64,000 nt of DNA. Origin: Symbiopectobacterium purcellii (lineage in GTDB: Bacteria; Pseudomonadota; Gammaproteobacteria; Enterobacterales; Enterobacteriaceae). The position numbers were made by a program, and so were the translations under genes. The notes under the pieces are model-generated. The model worked only from the letters and a program-made list of their open reading frames with translations. It made no database searches and was not told the DNA's origin. This document shows, piece by piece, positions 54,684 through 63,321 of the stretch. The stretch is taken from positions 3,968,001 through 4,032,000 of the forward strand of contig NZ_CP081864.1 of assembly GCF_019797845.1 (NCBI RefSeq). Reading direction: 5' to 3'. The stretch's first letter is position 1; every line of letters begins with the position of its first letter.

Positions 54684-55874
54684 TTACAGCAGTTCAGGGA
54701 AGAACACTTGCTTGAGTGCCAGCTCAACGCCGCGCACTTCAGCAAGCCCTTTCAGACGGCCGATAGCCGAGTAACCAGGGTTGGTTTTCTTCTTCAGATC
54801 GTCGAGCATCTGATGACCGTGGTCAGGACGCATCGGAATCGGACGCAGATCGCCCGCCGCTTTACGGCGTGATTCTTCCGTCAGGATCGCTTTCACCACT
54901 GCCACCATGTTCACGTCGCCGCCCAGATGCGCTGCTTCGTGGAAGGTTTTCGGGTTCTGCTCACGACAAGTCGCACGCAGGTGGGTGAAGTGGATGCGAT
55001 CGCCAAAGGTTTCGATCATCTTGACCAGATCGTTATCGGCACGCACACCGTAAGAACCGGTGCACATGGTGAAACCGTTGTGGATATTGTCCACGGTCTC
55101 TTTCATCCATTGCATATCTTCAATGGTGGACACCACGCGCGGCAGCCCCAGAATCGGACGCGGCGGATCGTCCGGGTGGATCGCCATGCGGATACCCGCT
55201 GCTTCGGCAACCGGTACGATCTGCTTGAGGAAGTAGCCTAAGTGTTCACGCAGCTTGGCATGGTCAATGCCGTCATATTCCGCCAGACGTGCGCGGAACT
55301 GATCCAGGGTATAGCCCTCTTCCGCCCCCGGCAGACCGGCGATGATATTGCCGGTTAAACGCGCGATATCCGCTTCCGTCATCGCTTCAAAGTAAGCGGC
55401 AGCCTGCGCCTGCTCTTCATCGGTGTAATCGTTCTTTGCACCGTCACGTTTGAGGATATGCAGTTCAAACGCCGCAAACGCGATTTGATCAAAGCGCAGC
55501 GCTTTGGAGCCGTCCGGCAGTTGGTATTCCAGATCGGTACGCGTCCAGTCCAGAATCGGCATAAAGTTGTAGCATACGGTGTCGATACCGCACTGCGCCA
55601 GATTGCGCAGTGATTGCTGGTAGTTAGCAATGTAGTGCTGATAGCGACCCGTTTGCGTTTTGATATCTTCATGGATCGGTACACTCTCGACCACCGACCA
55701 CACCAGACCTTTGGCTTGCAATTCAGCTTTACGTTTTTCGATCTCTTCGACTGTCCAGACTTCGCCATTCGCAATGTGGTGTAACGCGGTTACCACTCCC
55801 GTCGCCCCAGCCTGACGGACATCGTCCAGAGAGACAGGATCGTTCGGGCCATACCAACGCCAGGTTTGTTCCAT
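54684..55874 (-). CDS. uxuA: UxuA mannonate dehydratase
   Basis: A 396-residue enzyme that converts D-mannonate to 2-keto-3-deoxygluconate in glucuronate breakdown. The N-terminus [32 protein letters not shown] and the full length match UxuA. Metal and substrate motifs include [27 protein letters not shown] and [14 protein letters not shown] precedes the start. It is divergent from uxuB rather than in a uxuAB operon as in E. coli. Confidence 0.95.
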   Translation of the reverse strand: MEQTWRWYGPNDPVSLDDVRQAGATGVVTALHHIANGEVWTVEEIEKRKAELQAKGLVWSVVESVPIHEDIKTQTGRYQHYIANYQQSLRNLAQCGIDTVCYNFMPILDWTRTDLEYQLPDGSKALRFDQIAFAAFELHILKRDGAKNDYTDEEQAQAAAYFEAMTEADIARLTGNIIAGLPGAEEGYTLDQFRARLAEYDGIDHAKLREHLGYFLKQIVPVAEAAGIRMAIHPDDPPRPILGLPRVVSTIEDMQWMKETVDNIHNGFTMCTGSYGVRADNDLVKMIETFGDRIHFTHLRATCREQNPKTFHEAAHLGGDVNMVAVVKAILTEESRRKAAGDLRPIPMRPDHGHQMLDDLKKKTNPGYSAIGRLKGLAEVRGVELALKQVFFPELL

Positions 55875-56275
55875 CTTTATTACCCTTAATCAATAACTTG
55901 TAAAATCATCTCTTGCGCTGTTCCCCGTCCACGGCAATCGCTACGGGACGACAGGTCATCAATATCACCAACCAAAGCGGTAAACAGGCCGACCAATTTT
56001 GTTTATCATTCCAATGACAGCCTACACCAGCCGGTGAAAAGCACCAACAAGAAAACAAAACAGGTTGACCAATATCACCAAAATAATGCTTTTTGGACAA
56101 ACAAATTGGCTTTTAACGTGGAAACAAGTACAGTTTTGCGTGAAACTTTATACAGAAGCGTCTTTTTACATTATTTGGTCAGGCCACTTTTTACCTTGCT
56201 CTCCCACAATCTCCACCGTCAAGGGCGAGTGAACGCGCTAACGCATGATGGCCTACCGTACTCAGGGATATTGTT
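55875..56275. promoter_or_regulatory. Divergent uxuA-uxuB control region
   Basis: These 401 bases hold both promoters. TTGGTCAGGCCA (56175-56186) is the exact reverse complement of a 12-mer in front of the uxuR-type regulator gene (58636-58647), so it is a likely operator of that regulator. Two long direct repeats, CAGGTCATC-AATATCACCAA (55952-55971) and CAGGTTGACC-AATATCACCAA (56061-56081), lie 109-110 bases apart. They could be further sites for the same or another regulator of hexuronate genes. No ORF of note is present. Confidence 0.55.
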
Positions 56276-57760
56276 ATGACAACGTCGACCACCGCAACGC
56301 ATCACGCCACCCTTGCCAACACCCCGCTACCAGAGGCCGTACGCCAGCCGCAGTACGATCGTAGCGCACTGACCAGCCGCATGGTGCACATCGGCTTTGG
56401 AGCGTTTCACCGTGCGCATCAGGCGCTGCTGACCGACCGCGTACTAACGCAACAAGGCGGTGACTGGGGCTACTGTGAAGTGATCTTGTTTGGCGGTGAA
56501 AGCCTGATTAGCCAATTGCGTGAGCAGGACCACCGCTATACCGTGCTGGAAAAAGGGGCAGAAGGCAGCCAAGCCATTGTTATCGGCTCGGTCCACGAAT
56601 CGCTGCATGCACGTCTGGAAGGCATCTACGCTGTGGTGGAAAAACTGGCAGAGCCGCAAGTTAGCATTGTTTCCCTCACCGTAACCGAGAAAGGCTACTG
56701 CATCGATCGCACCAGCGGCGGCGTAGACATTAATAACCCGCTGATCAAACAAGATTTGGAATTGCCGACCGCACCGGCTTCTGCACCGGGTTTGCTGGTA
56801 GAAGCACTGCGCGTGCGTCGTGAACGTGGCCTGAAACCGTTTACCGTGCTGTCTTGCGATAACATGCCGGAAAACGGCAACGTGGTGAAACGCGCGGTGC
56901 TGGAGCTGGCACAGCTGCGCAGCGCAGAACTGGCGCAGTGGATCGCAGCCAACGTCACCTTCCCCAACACCATGGTGGACCGCATTGTGCCTGCCGCCAC
57001 GTCGGAAACGCTGGCTGAAGTTGAGCAGGCCATTGGTGTCGCCGATCCGGTAGGCATCGCCTGTGAGCCCTTTATTCAATGGGTGGTGGAAGACAACTTT
57101 GTTGCAGGTCGTCCGCAGTGGGAAGTGGCAGGTGCACAGCTGGTGAATGACGTTCTGCCGTTCGAAGAGATGAAACTGCGCATGCTCAACGGTAGCCACT
57201 CTTTCCTGGCCTATCTGGGCTATCTGGCTGGCTATGAACACATTAATGACTGTATGGCCGATGCCCACTACCGCCGCGCGACGCAGCGCTTGATGCTGGA
57301 AGAGCAGGCACCGACGCTGCACGTTAACGAAGATTTACCGGACTATGCCGCACAGTTGATTGCCCGCTTTGCCAACCCGGCGCTGAAACACCGCACCTGG
57401 CAAATCGCCATGGACGGCACGCAGAAGCTGCCACAGCGTATGGTGGAATCCGTGCGCTGGCATCTGCAAAACGGCAGCGATTACAGTTGCCTGACACTGG
57501 GTATCGCTGGCTGGATGCGTTATGTGGGCGGCGTAGATGACGCGGGCCAAACCATCGACGTACGCGATCCGATGGCAGCACAGTTGCGCACGGTCGTCGA
57601 TGCAACACAAGACGGTGCAGCACGCGTACAGGCCCTGTTAGGATTAACCGCAATCTTCGGCGACGATCTGGCAAACAACGAAGAGTTTGTGCGCCGCCTC
57701 ACCAAAGCGTACCTGCTGCTGAGTGAGAAAGGGGCGAAAGCGGCGGTATCAACGCTGTAA
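56276..57760 (+). CDS. uxuB: UxuB fructuronate reductase
   Basis: A 494-residue NADH-dependent mannitol-dehydrogenase-family enzyme that reduces D-fructuronate to D-mannonate, the substrate of UxuA. Motifs are the nucleotide-binding VHIGFGAFHRAHQALLTD, TVLSCDNMPENGNV, and the catalytic KLRMLNGSHSFLAYLGYLAG. An AGGGATA ribosome site precedes the start. The gene is divergent from uxuA and convergent with the regulator gene. Confidence 0.94.
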   Translation: MTTSTTATHHATLANTPLPEAVRQPQYDRSALTSRMVHIGFGAFHRAHQALLTDRVLTQQGGDWGYCEVILFGGESLISQLREQDHRYTVLEKGAEGSQAIVIGSVHESLHARLEGIYAVVEKLAEPQVSIVSLTVTEKGYCIDRTSGGVDINNPLIKQDLELPTAPASAPGLLVEALRVRRERGLKPFTVLSCDNMPENGNVVKRAVLELAQLRSAELAQWIAANVTFPNTMVDRIVPAATSETLAEVEQAIGVADPVGIACEPFIQWVVEDNFVAGRPQWEVAGAQLVNDVLPFEEMKLRMLNGSHSFLAYLGYLAGYEHINDCMADAHYRRATQRLMLEEQAPTLHVNEDLPDYAAQLIARFANPALKHRTWQIAMDGTQKLPQRMVESVRWHLQNGSDYSCLTLGIAGWMRYVGGVDDAGQTIDVRDPMAAQLRTVVDATQDGAARVQALLGLTAIFGDDLANNEEFVRRLTKAYLLLSEKGAKAAVSTL

Positions 57761-57769
57761 CATCCCCGC

Positions 57770-57847
57770 GTTGTCCTCGGCATCGGTCGGGGACAACGGA
57801 CAGAAAAGGTGCGTGTAACCTGCAAGATAACGGAACTCTCTTGCAGG
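57770..57847. terminator. Two hairpins between convergent uxuB and uxuR
   Basis: GTTGTCC/GGACAAC (57770-57776 with 57791-57797) lies nine bases past the uxuB stop. CCTGCAAGA/TCTTGCAGG (57819-57827 with 57839-57847) lies 17 bases past the regulator stop on the other strand. Neither has a T run; each probably serves the gene nearest to it. Confidence 0.5.
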
Positions 57848-57864
57848 AAGCGCGGGAGCCCTGA

Positions 57865-58596
57865 TTACGTTTCCTGCGGCGCAGGCACCGATTCAAACAG
57901 ATAACCGTCGAACGCAGGATCGTCGACATCCGAAATTTCCAGCAGCTTGTGCTTCACATTTTCCAGATGCTGCCACATCTCCTGACGCGCCAGCTTGGCA
58001 TCACGCCGGGTCACCGCGCGCAGAATACGCTGGTGATCGTCCAACCACTGGCGCTGGTAGCTGAAATCTACCGTGTGCGAATGTAAGCCACGCCACATGG
58101 AGCTGCGTTTACGCGCCTGCCACACTTCATAAACCATATTGGCCAGCACGCTGTTTTGCGTCGATTGCGCCAGCAGACAGTGAAACAGCTCGTCCGCACT
58201 CTCGTCTACGCTGCCGTTATCCAGCGCCTGACGCTCCTGATCGATAGCCTGCTTCATCTTGAGAATATCGGTCTTGGTCGCCTGCATCGCCGCAAACGCA
58301 GCCACTTCACTCTCGAGCAGTTGACGCGCCTGCATCAGCTCAAACGGACCATAACCGCTGTCTGTATTGCGGTTCTGATCTTCGGTCGGAATCTGAATCA
58401 CATACACGCCGGAGCCTTTACGCACCTCAATCAGTTTCTCTAGCTCCAGCATGATCAACGCTTCACGCACCACACTGCGGCTGACGGAAAAACTCTCTGC
58501 GATATCACGTTCGGGAGGAAGACGGTCACCCACCTGATATTTGCCGGCCAGAATGTCTGTCCGAATCTTGTTACCAATGTCTTGATATAATCGCAT
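57865..58596 (-). CDS. uxuR: UxuR/ExuR-type GntR-family hexuronate repressor
   Basis: A 243-residue transcription regulator. The N-terminal winged helix (YQDIGNKIRTDILAGKYQVG through SVSRSVVREALIMLELEKLIEVRKGSGVYV) is GntR type. The C-terminal FadR-type FCD domain has the family stretch GPFELMQARQLLESEVAAFAA and ends AMWQHLENVKHKLLE-like, as in UxuR and ExuR. UxuR and ExuR are paralogues and cannot be separated with certainty; the location next to uxuB favours UxuR. It probably represses uxuA/uxuB and itself until fructuronate or a related hexuronate binds. GAAGGAAAA precedes the start. Confidence 0.85.
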   Translation of the reverse strand: MRLYQDIGNKIRTDILAGKYQVGDRLPPERDIAESFSVSRSVVREALIMLELEKLIEVRKGSGVYVIQIPTEDQNRNTDSGYGPFELMQARQLLESEVAAFAAMQATKTDILKMKQAIDQERQALDNGSVDESADELFHCLLAQSTQNSVLANMVYEVWQARKRSSMWRGLHSHTVDFSYQRQWLDDHQRILRAVTRRDAKLARQEMWQHLENVKHKLLEISDVDDPAFDGYLFESVPAPQET

Positions 58597-58634
58597 CTTA
58601 TTGTTTTTCCTTCACAAACAACGATGGCGCAAAA

Positions 58635-58647
58635 TTGGCCTGACCAA
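58635..58647. promoter_or_regulatory. Candidate UxuR-type operator at the regulator gene
   Basis: TTGGCCTGACCAA is an inverted repeat TTGG-N5-CCAA, 39 bases upstream of the regulator start. Twelve of its bases recur, inverted, in the uxuA-uxuB control region. E. coli UxuR sites also have a TTGG...CCAA form (from memory). Autoregulation is the simplest reading. The rest of 58597-58898 is spacer holding the promoters of the regulator and of the lipoprotein gene. Confidence 0.6.
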
Positions 58648-58898
58648 AGAATAAAAAATACGCAAATCTGGTGCAAGTATAACATGAAGCTGTCACATAA
58701 ATTGCCACCGGGTGCGCATTTTAACAAACCGTATCTACCGGAGCGCAGAGCACGCCAAGTTAGCTGACCGCTTACCACGGCGGTTGACCACTGTTGCAGC
58801 CACAGCAAATCCGTTGCTGAAAAATCCGCCATTCTCTATTATCCGTTCGGTACGCTTCTGCGCTTATCTCACCGGACAACCATTTTCACCGAATAACA

Positions 58899-60116
58899 AT
58901 GGATTCATCGATGGCATTGATGCGCTCTGCCCGTTTATCTCGCTCGCGCTACTGGCGCAGCCTGTATATGTTGATACTACTGGCGTTTTTGAGCGCCTGT
59001 AGTCGCACGCCTGCGTCTATTACGCCGCTAGGCCAGCCGACGTTTGCCCGCTATCAGCAGGAAACTACGCGCTGGGTTGAGCAGCACCGGCGTTTTCAAA
59101 CGCTGGATAAGGCGTTAGAATTAACCTGGAATACCCCGTCGGAAACCCTACCGACAGGCGTCGCGCGCAAAGGCATATTGCTGGTGCACGGTTTGGGAGA
59201 CTCCCCCGGTTCATTTACCGATATTATTCCCGCACTGACACAACGGGGCTTTCTGGTGCGCACTGTGCTGCTCCCCGGCCATGGCACACAACCCGCTGAC
59301 TTGATGCCGGTGTCGGTGGAAGACTGGCGGCGCGTGGTGGCTGAGCAGGCCGCCTTGCTGCACCAAGAGGTGGGCGAAGTCTATCTGGGCGGCTTTTCGA
59401 CGGGCGGCAATCTGGTGTTGGAATACGCGTTGCAGCATCCGGACATTCAGGGGCTGGTATTGTTTTCTCCCGCCATACGCTCTGATGAACCGCTCGATTT
59501 TCTGGCTCCGCTGCTGGCCTCCGTGACCGACTGGCTGCGCCCGCCGCGACCGGGGCAGCCGCAGCAGATTGCTACGCGTTACCTGCGCGTCCCCACTAAC
59601 GGTTTCGCACAATTTTATTACTCCAGCGCCAACGTGCGCCACCTGCTGGCAAAAAATCCCTATGACAAGCCGGTGCTGATGGTGCTGGCGCAGCACGATT
59701 CGGTGCTCGACACCGCCGCTATGCTGGCACAGTTTGACAAGGCGTTCCCTAACCCAGCCAGTCGCGTCATCTGGTACGGCAATCCCCCGGCACAGCCGGT
59801 ATCCGAGCGGGTGCTGGTACGTGCCGATCGCCTGCCTGAATGGCGCATCAGCCAGTTTTCCCATATGTCGGTGTTGTTTTCTCCCGATAACCCACTCTAT
59901 GGGCGAACAGGGAGTTTACGTCTCTGTTCTAACGGCCCGGCCACGCCCACCGCCAACGACTGCAAGAAAAGGGAGGACGTGTGGTATTCCGACTGGAGCT
60001 ACCAGGAGCCAGGAAAAACGCATATCCGTTTAACCTTTAACCCCTATTTCGACTGGCAAAATCAGATCATGGCCAGTGTATTGAACAGCGAAGGTGCCAT
60101 TACCGCAGCACCGTGA
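58899..60116 (+). CDS. Putative lipoprotein alpha/beta hydrolase (serine esterase)
   Basis: A 405-residue protein with a lipoprotein signal peptide: positively charged start, hydrophobic core, lipobox LSAC with C34. The mature part is an alpha/beta hydrolase with oxyanion region LVHGLGDSPGSF, nucleophile motif GGFSTGG, acid in AQHDSVLD and histidine in FSHMSV, so the catalytic triad looks complete. It probably acts on an ester in the periplasm or at a membrane; monoacylglycerol lipases and carboxylesterases share this layout. Substrate unknown. In-frame ATGs at 58911 and 58920 are alternative starts, as no start has a clear ribosome site. Confidence 0.8.
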   Translation: MDSSMALMRSARLSRSRYWRSLYMLILLAFLSACSRTPASITPLGQPTFARYQQETTRWVEQHRRFQTLDKALELTWNTPSETLPTGVARKGILLVHGLGDSPGSFTDIIPALTQRGFLVRTVLLPGHGTQPADLMPVSVEDWRRVVAEQAALLHQEVGEVYLGGFSTGGNLVLEYALQHPDIQGLVLFSPAIRSDEPLDFLAPLLASVTDWLRPPRPGQPQQIATRYLRVPTNGFAQFYYSSANVRHLLAKNPYDKPVLMVLAQHDSVLDTAAMLAQFDKAFPNPASRVIWYGNPPAQPVSERVLVRADRLPEWRISQFSHMSVLFSPDNPLYGRTGSLRLCSNGPATPTANDCKKREDVWYSDWSYQEPGKTHIRLTFNPYFDWQNQIMASVLNSEGAITAAP

Positions 60117-60213
60117 TCGTGACAAGAAGAATCGGCGTCACAATAGCGTCATTAATACCGGGTAAAGTGTGGGGGGAATACGGTTTCCCCCACACTGGAC
60201 TGATAGTGACCCA

Positions 60214-61420
60214 ATGGACGCCACACCTGAGTTATCGCTGAACAGACCCTACCGAGGCGCCCCCACGGCCGCCGACCTATGCATTGCTACACCGGAAGCC
60301 AGTCCCGAAACGGATAACGCCACGGTCTTGCAACTTTTCAATAAATACAAAGAATTGGTGAGATTGCCGGTGGTAGAAAAAGGCCGGCCATTCGGGCTTA
60401 TCAACCGCCATATTTTTTTGTCGCAAATGTCGCGCCCGTTTTATCGCGAGCTGTATGACAAAAAAAGCTGCATCGCATTTATGGACAAAAACCCACTGAT
60501 TGTCGATGCCAACGCCTCATTGAATACCGTGGCCGACCAAACGGTTATTTCAGGAGATAAATCGCTTACCGATGGTTTCATCATCACCCGCGAGGGCAGC
60601 TATCTGGGTATTGGGTTAGGCATCGATCTGATCAAAGCGGTATCGGACATGCATCTGCAACAACATCAGCAGGTGATGCAAAGTATCGAGTACGCCAGCA
60701 TCATCCAGCAGGCGATGATGTCCGCCTCTTCGCAAACCATGTCTGCCACGCTGAGCGACTGGTGTCTGGCATGGCAGCCGCGCGACTGTGTGGGTGGCGA
60801 TTGTTATGCGTTTAAAACCACGGCTGATGGCTGGCTGGCGGTGGTGATCGATTGTACCGGTCACGGCGTCCCCGGCGCATTTATGACGCTGATTTTTGCC
60901 TCGGCGCTGGAGCACGCGCTGGTGACCTGCCCTCCCGACGATCCGGCGCAGTTGCTGCAAATTATCAACCGTTACATTAAAAATACGCTGGGACAGCAGC
61001 TCAAATGATGGCTGCGATATCATCGCCGTACACATGAACACGGCCACGCGCGGCCTAACCTGGGCCAGCGCGCGCATGGCGGCCTTTATGCTGGCACAGG
61101 ATGATAGCGAGGTACGCCCTCTAGCCGCCGATCGTATCGGCGTTGGCTACACCGATACCCCCTACGACTATGTCTGGACTAACCATCGGTTAATCCTGGC
61201 AGAACAAGACCTTTTTTTCACCACCACGGATGGATTAACCGATCAGGTTGGTGGTGAGCGGCGCATCATGTTTGGCAAACGTCGGCTTCAGGCTGCATTA
61301 CTGCGCCACCGCGCGTTGCCGATGCCCACACTGGCCCAACAATTACAACAAGAGCATCAACGCTACCAAGGTCAGCAGCCCCGACGGGACGACCTGACCT
61401 TTTGGGGCTTTAGACAGTGA
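60214..61420 (+). pseudogene. SiaA-like PP2C (SpoIIE) phosphatase with CBS-like N-terminus, frameshifted
   Basis: A cytoplasmic serine/threonine phosphatase that would act on the partner-switch protein SiaC. The first ~140 residues look like a CBS-domain pair (VLQLFNKYKELVRLPVVEKGRPFGLINR). A short helical linker (HLQQHQQVMQSIEYASIIQQAMM) and a SpoIIE-type PPM domain with DCVGGDCYAF and DCTGHGVPGAFMTL follow. At 61003-61005 one extra A in CTCAAATGATGG creates a stop at 61006-61008. The other frame gives the expected NDGCDIIAVHMN, FTTTDGLTDQVGG and the C-terminal RRDDLTFWGFRQ. In Pseudomonas SiaA has a membrane/HAMP sensor, so this cytosolic CBS version is a variant. The ATG at 60214 is preferred to the GTG at 60169; neither has a strong ribosome site. 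Confidence 0.75.
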
Positions 61421-61442
61421 TTACAACCAGGCGACCTTGACC

Positions 61443-62051
61443 ATGGCTATTCAACACCACGGCACCTCACCTTCCGCCTTTCCCGGCAATGCGCCAGGAG
61501 AGTACGCATCCCCACAGGGCGCGCTGTTTCACACTGGCGTGACACGCGATATCTCGCTCTACTATATCGGCTACTTTTCACAAAGCATCATTAGCTCACT
61601 GGCGGAAACGCTACGCCTTCAACTGGAAAAAACCGAGGTGCCCACTCCGGTACGGCGCAAATTGTTCTCCAGCTTTATTGAAATGGGCCAAAACATCACC
61701 CGTTACTCCGCATTGCCGTTAACCACGCCCAACCAGCAGCAGGAAGCGCGACAGGGCTCCGTCTGCCTTGGGTGGGAAGATGGAAAGTATTTCCTGTGGA
61801 GCACCAACCCGGTACATCCAGAGGATATGGAGAAACTGCGGGTGCGGCTGGAACCGCTGCGGGCCATGACGGCAGACGAAATTAAAGTGGCCTACAAAGC
61901 GTCGCTGCGTCAGGAAGCCCCCGCCTGGAGCAAAGGTGCGGATATCGGGCTGCTAACCGTGGCGCGAGACGCCAGCGAACCGTTGCAATTCACTTTTCAA
62001 TCCGATGAATCAACGGGGTTATCCACGTTTTATCTGAAGGCGATCATCTGA
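61443..62051 (+). CDS. siaB: SiaB-family protein kinase
   Basis: A 202-residue protein of the SiaB family (DUF6272). It is a GHKL-like kinase that phosphorylates SiaC, opposing the SiaA phosphatase. Family-typical parts are the N-terminal YYIGYFSQSIISSLAETLRLQLE and FIEMGQNITRYS. The start at ATG 61443 is preferred to a TTG two codons earlier. It begins 22 bases after siaA and its stop is one base before the siaC start. Confidence 0.85.
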   Translation: MAIQHHGTSPSAFPGNAPGEYASPQGALFHTGVTRDISLYYIGYFSQSIISSLAETLRLQLEKTEVPTPVRRKLFSSFIEMGQNITRYSALPLTTPNQQQEARQGSVCLGWEDGKYFLWSTNPVHPEDMEKLRVRLEPLRAMTADEIKVAYKASLRQEAPAWSKGADIGLLTVARDASEPLQFTFQSDESTGLSTFYLKAII

Positions 62052-62052
62052 A

Positions 62053-62472
62053 ATGATAAATATAACTCGCATCGATAATGTTCATCTCGCCGGGACAGCA
62101 TCCACCCCCAGCGTTGATTTTTATTTCGACACACATCGGTTATCCCTTTCCGGCGAATCTTACCCAGAGAACGCCGCCGCGTTTTACCGGCCGCTGATCG
62201 AGAAGGTGGAAGCCTATCTTGCCGAGCTATCGCACCGCGATGACGCGTCCGCAACCGAAATCGAAGTGCATATTTCACTGAGCTATTTCAACAGTTCCAG
62301 CACCAAGATGCTGTTCAGCCTGCTCAATATCCTGCACCTGGCGGCGCAGGACGCGTTCACCATCGCTCTGCACTGGTATCACGATTGTGAAGATGATATC
62401 GCGCAAGAATTTGGCGAAGAGTTGCATATCGACTTCCCCGCGTTGGATTTTCACAGCCATATCATGGAGTAA
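62053..62472 (+). CDS. siaC: SiaC-family regulatory phosphoprotein
   Basis: A 139-residue partner-switch protein (SiaC family, PF09345). In Pseudomonas unphosphorylated SiaC binds and activates the diguanylate cyclase SiaD, and SiaB/SiaA set its phosphorylation state. The phosphosite region is visible as YFNSSSTKML (S81-T84, T84 being the likely target). It is tightly packed: one base after siaB, two bases before siaD. Confidence 0.9.
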   Translation: MINITRIDNVHLAGTASTPSVDFYFDTHRLSLSGESYPENAAAFYRPLIEKVEAYLAELSHRDDASATEIEVHISLSYFNSSSTKMLFSLLNILHLAAQDAFTIALHWYHDCEDDIAQEFGEELHIDFPALDFHSHIME

Positions 62473-62474
62473 TC

Positions 62475-63182
62475 ATGAGCACCTTTGAGCTGTTCACCCC
62501 GGAATATGACATCCTGCTCGCTGCGCGCAACGTGGCGGCTCAGCCTGACCGCCCCGCGGAAGTGTACCGGGATAGCCTGCTGGCACTGACCGAGCACTAT
62601 CAGCGTCTGGTGCGTGAATCCCACCGGCTAATCTCACGCAGCGATCGGGCGGAGCGCGAATTGACGCGCTTAAACCATCAGCTCCATCAGTTGGCCGATG
62701 AACTGGCTTACAAAGCAACACACGACCCGCTCACGGACGTCTACAACCGTGGTGCCATTATCGACATCATCAGTACGGTGCTCACCCAACGCCAGGCGTC
62801 GCTGATTGTGTTGGATATCGACCACTTCAAGCGGGTGAACGACAACTTTGGTCACCCCACTGGCGATGCGGTGATCTGCGATTTGATTACCCGCGTGCGT
62901 CATGCGTTGGGCGGTGTCGGCAGCATTGGGCGCGTGGGTGGGGAAGAGTTCACGATTTTGCTGGATAACGTTGCCCTGCAACAAGCCGTCCTGTATGCAC
63001 AGCGCATCCATGCCGACCTGAACCGTTCAAACCTGGCCGCGCTGCCCGCGTATCCGGTGACAGCCAGTTTTGGCGTCAGTTGGGCCCCGGCAACTACGGG
63101 ATTTGATACGCTGTACAACGCCGCCGATGCCGCGCTATATGAAGCCAAACAGCAAGGACGTAATCGTGTAATGTTTCGCTGA
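62475..63182 (+). CDS. siaD: SiaD-type GGDEF diguanylate cyclase
   Basis: A 235-residue cytoplasmic diguanylate cyclase. The N-terminal ~75 residues are helical/coiled coil (the expected SiaC contact region). The GGDEF domain starts near ATHDPLTDVYNR (81-92) and carries the active-site GGEEF at 155-159. No RxxD inhibitory site precedes it (the bases read GVGS there), so product inhibition of the usual kind is not expected. It makes c-di-GMP to promote aggregation or biofilm. It is the last gene of the sia operon. Confidence 0.9.
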   Translation: MSTFELFTPEYDILLAARNVAAQPDRPAEVYRDSLLALTEHYQRLVRESHRLISRSDRAERELTRLNHQLHQLADELAYKATHDPLTDVYNRGAIIDIISTVLTQRQASLIVLDIDHFKRVNDNFGHPTGDAVICDLITRVRHALGGVGSIGRVGGEEFTILLDNVALQQAVLYAQRIHADLNRSNLAALPAYPVTASFGVSWAPATTGFDTLYNAADAALYEAKQQGRNRVMFR

Positions 63183-63321
63183 GTCGGTGCCTGCGTTCTC
63201 CAACGTAAAAAAAGGTAAAAATGGCGAGAAACGCCAGAGCGCATTAGCGCGGCGTTGAGTCACTTTTGCTACAGTGATGAGAGCCCGTGTTGGATGGGTT
63301 GCCAAAGGAGAGCGTATCACC

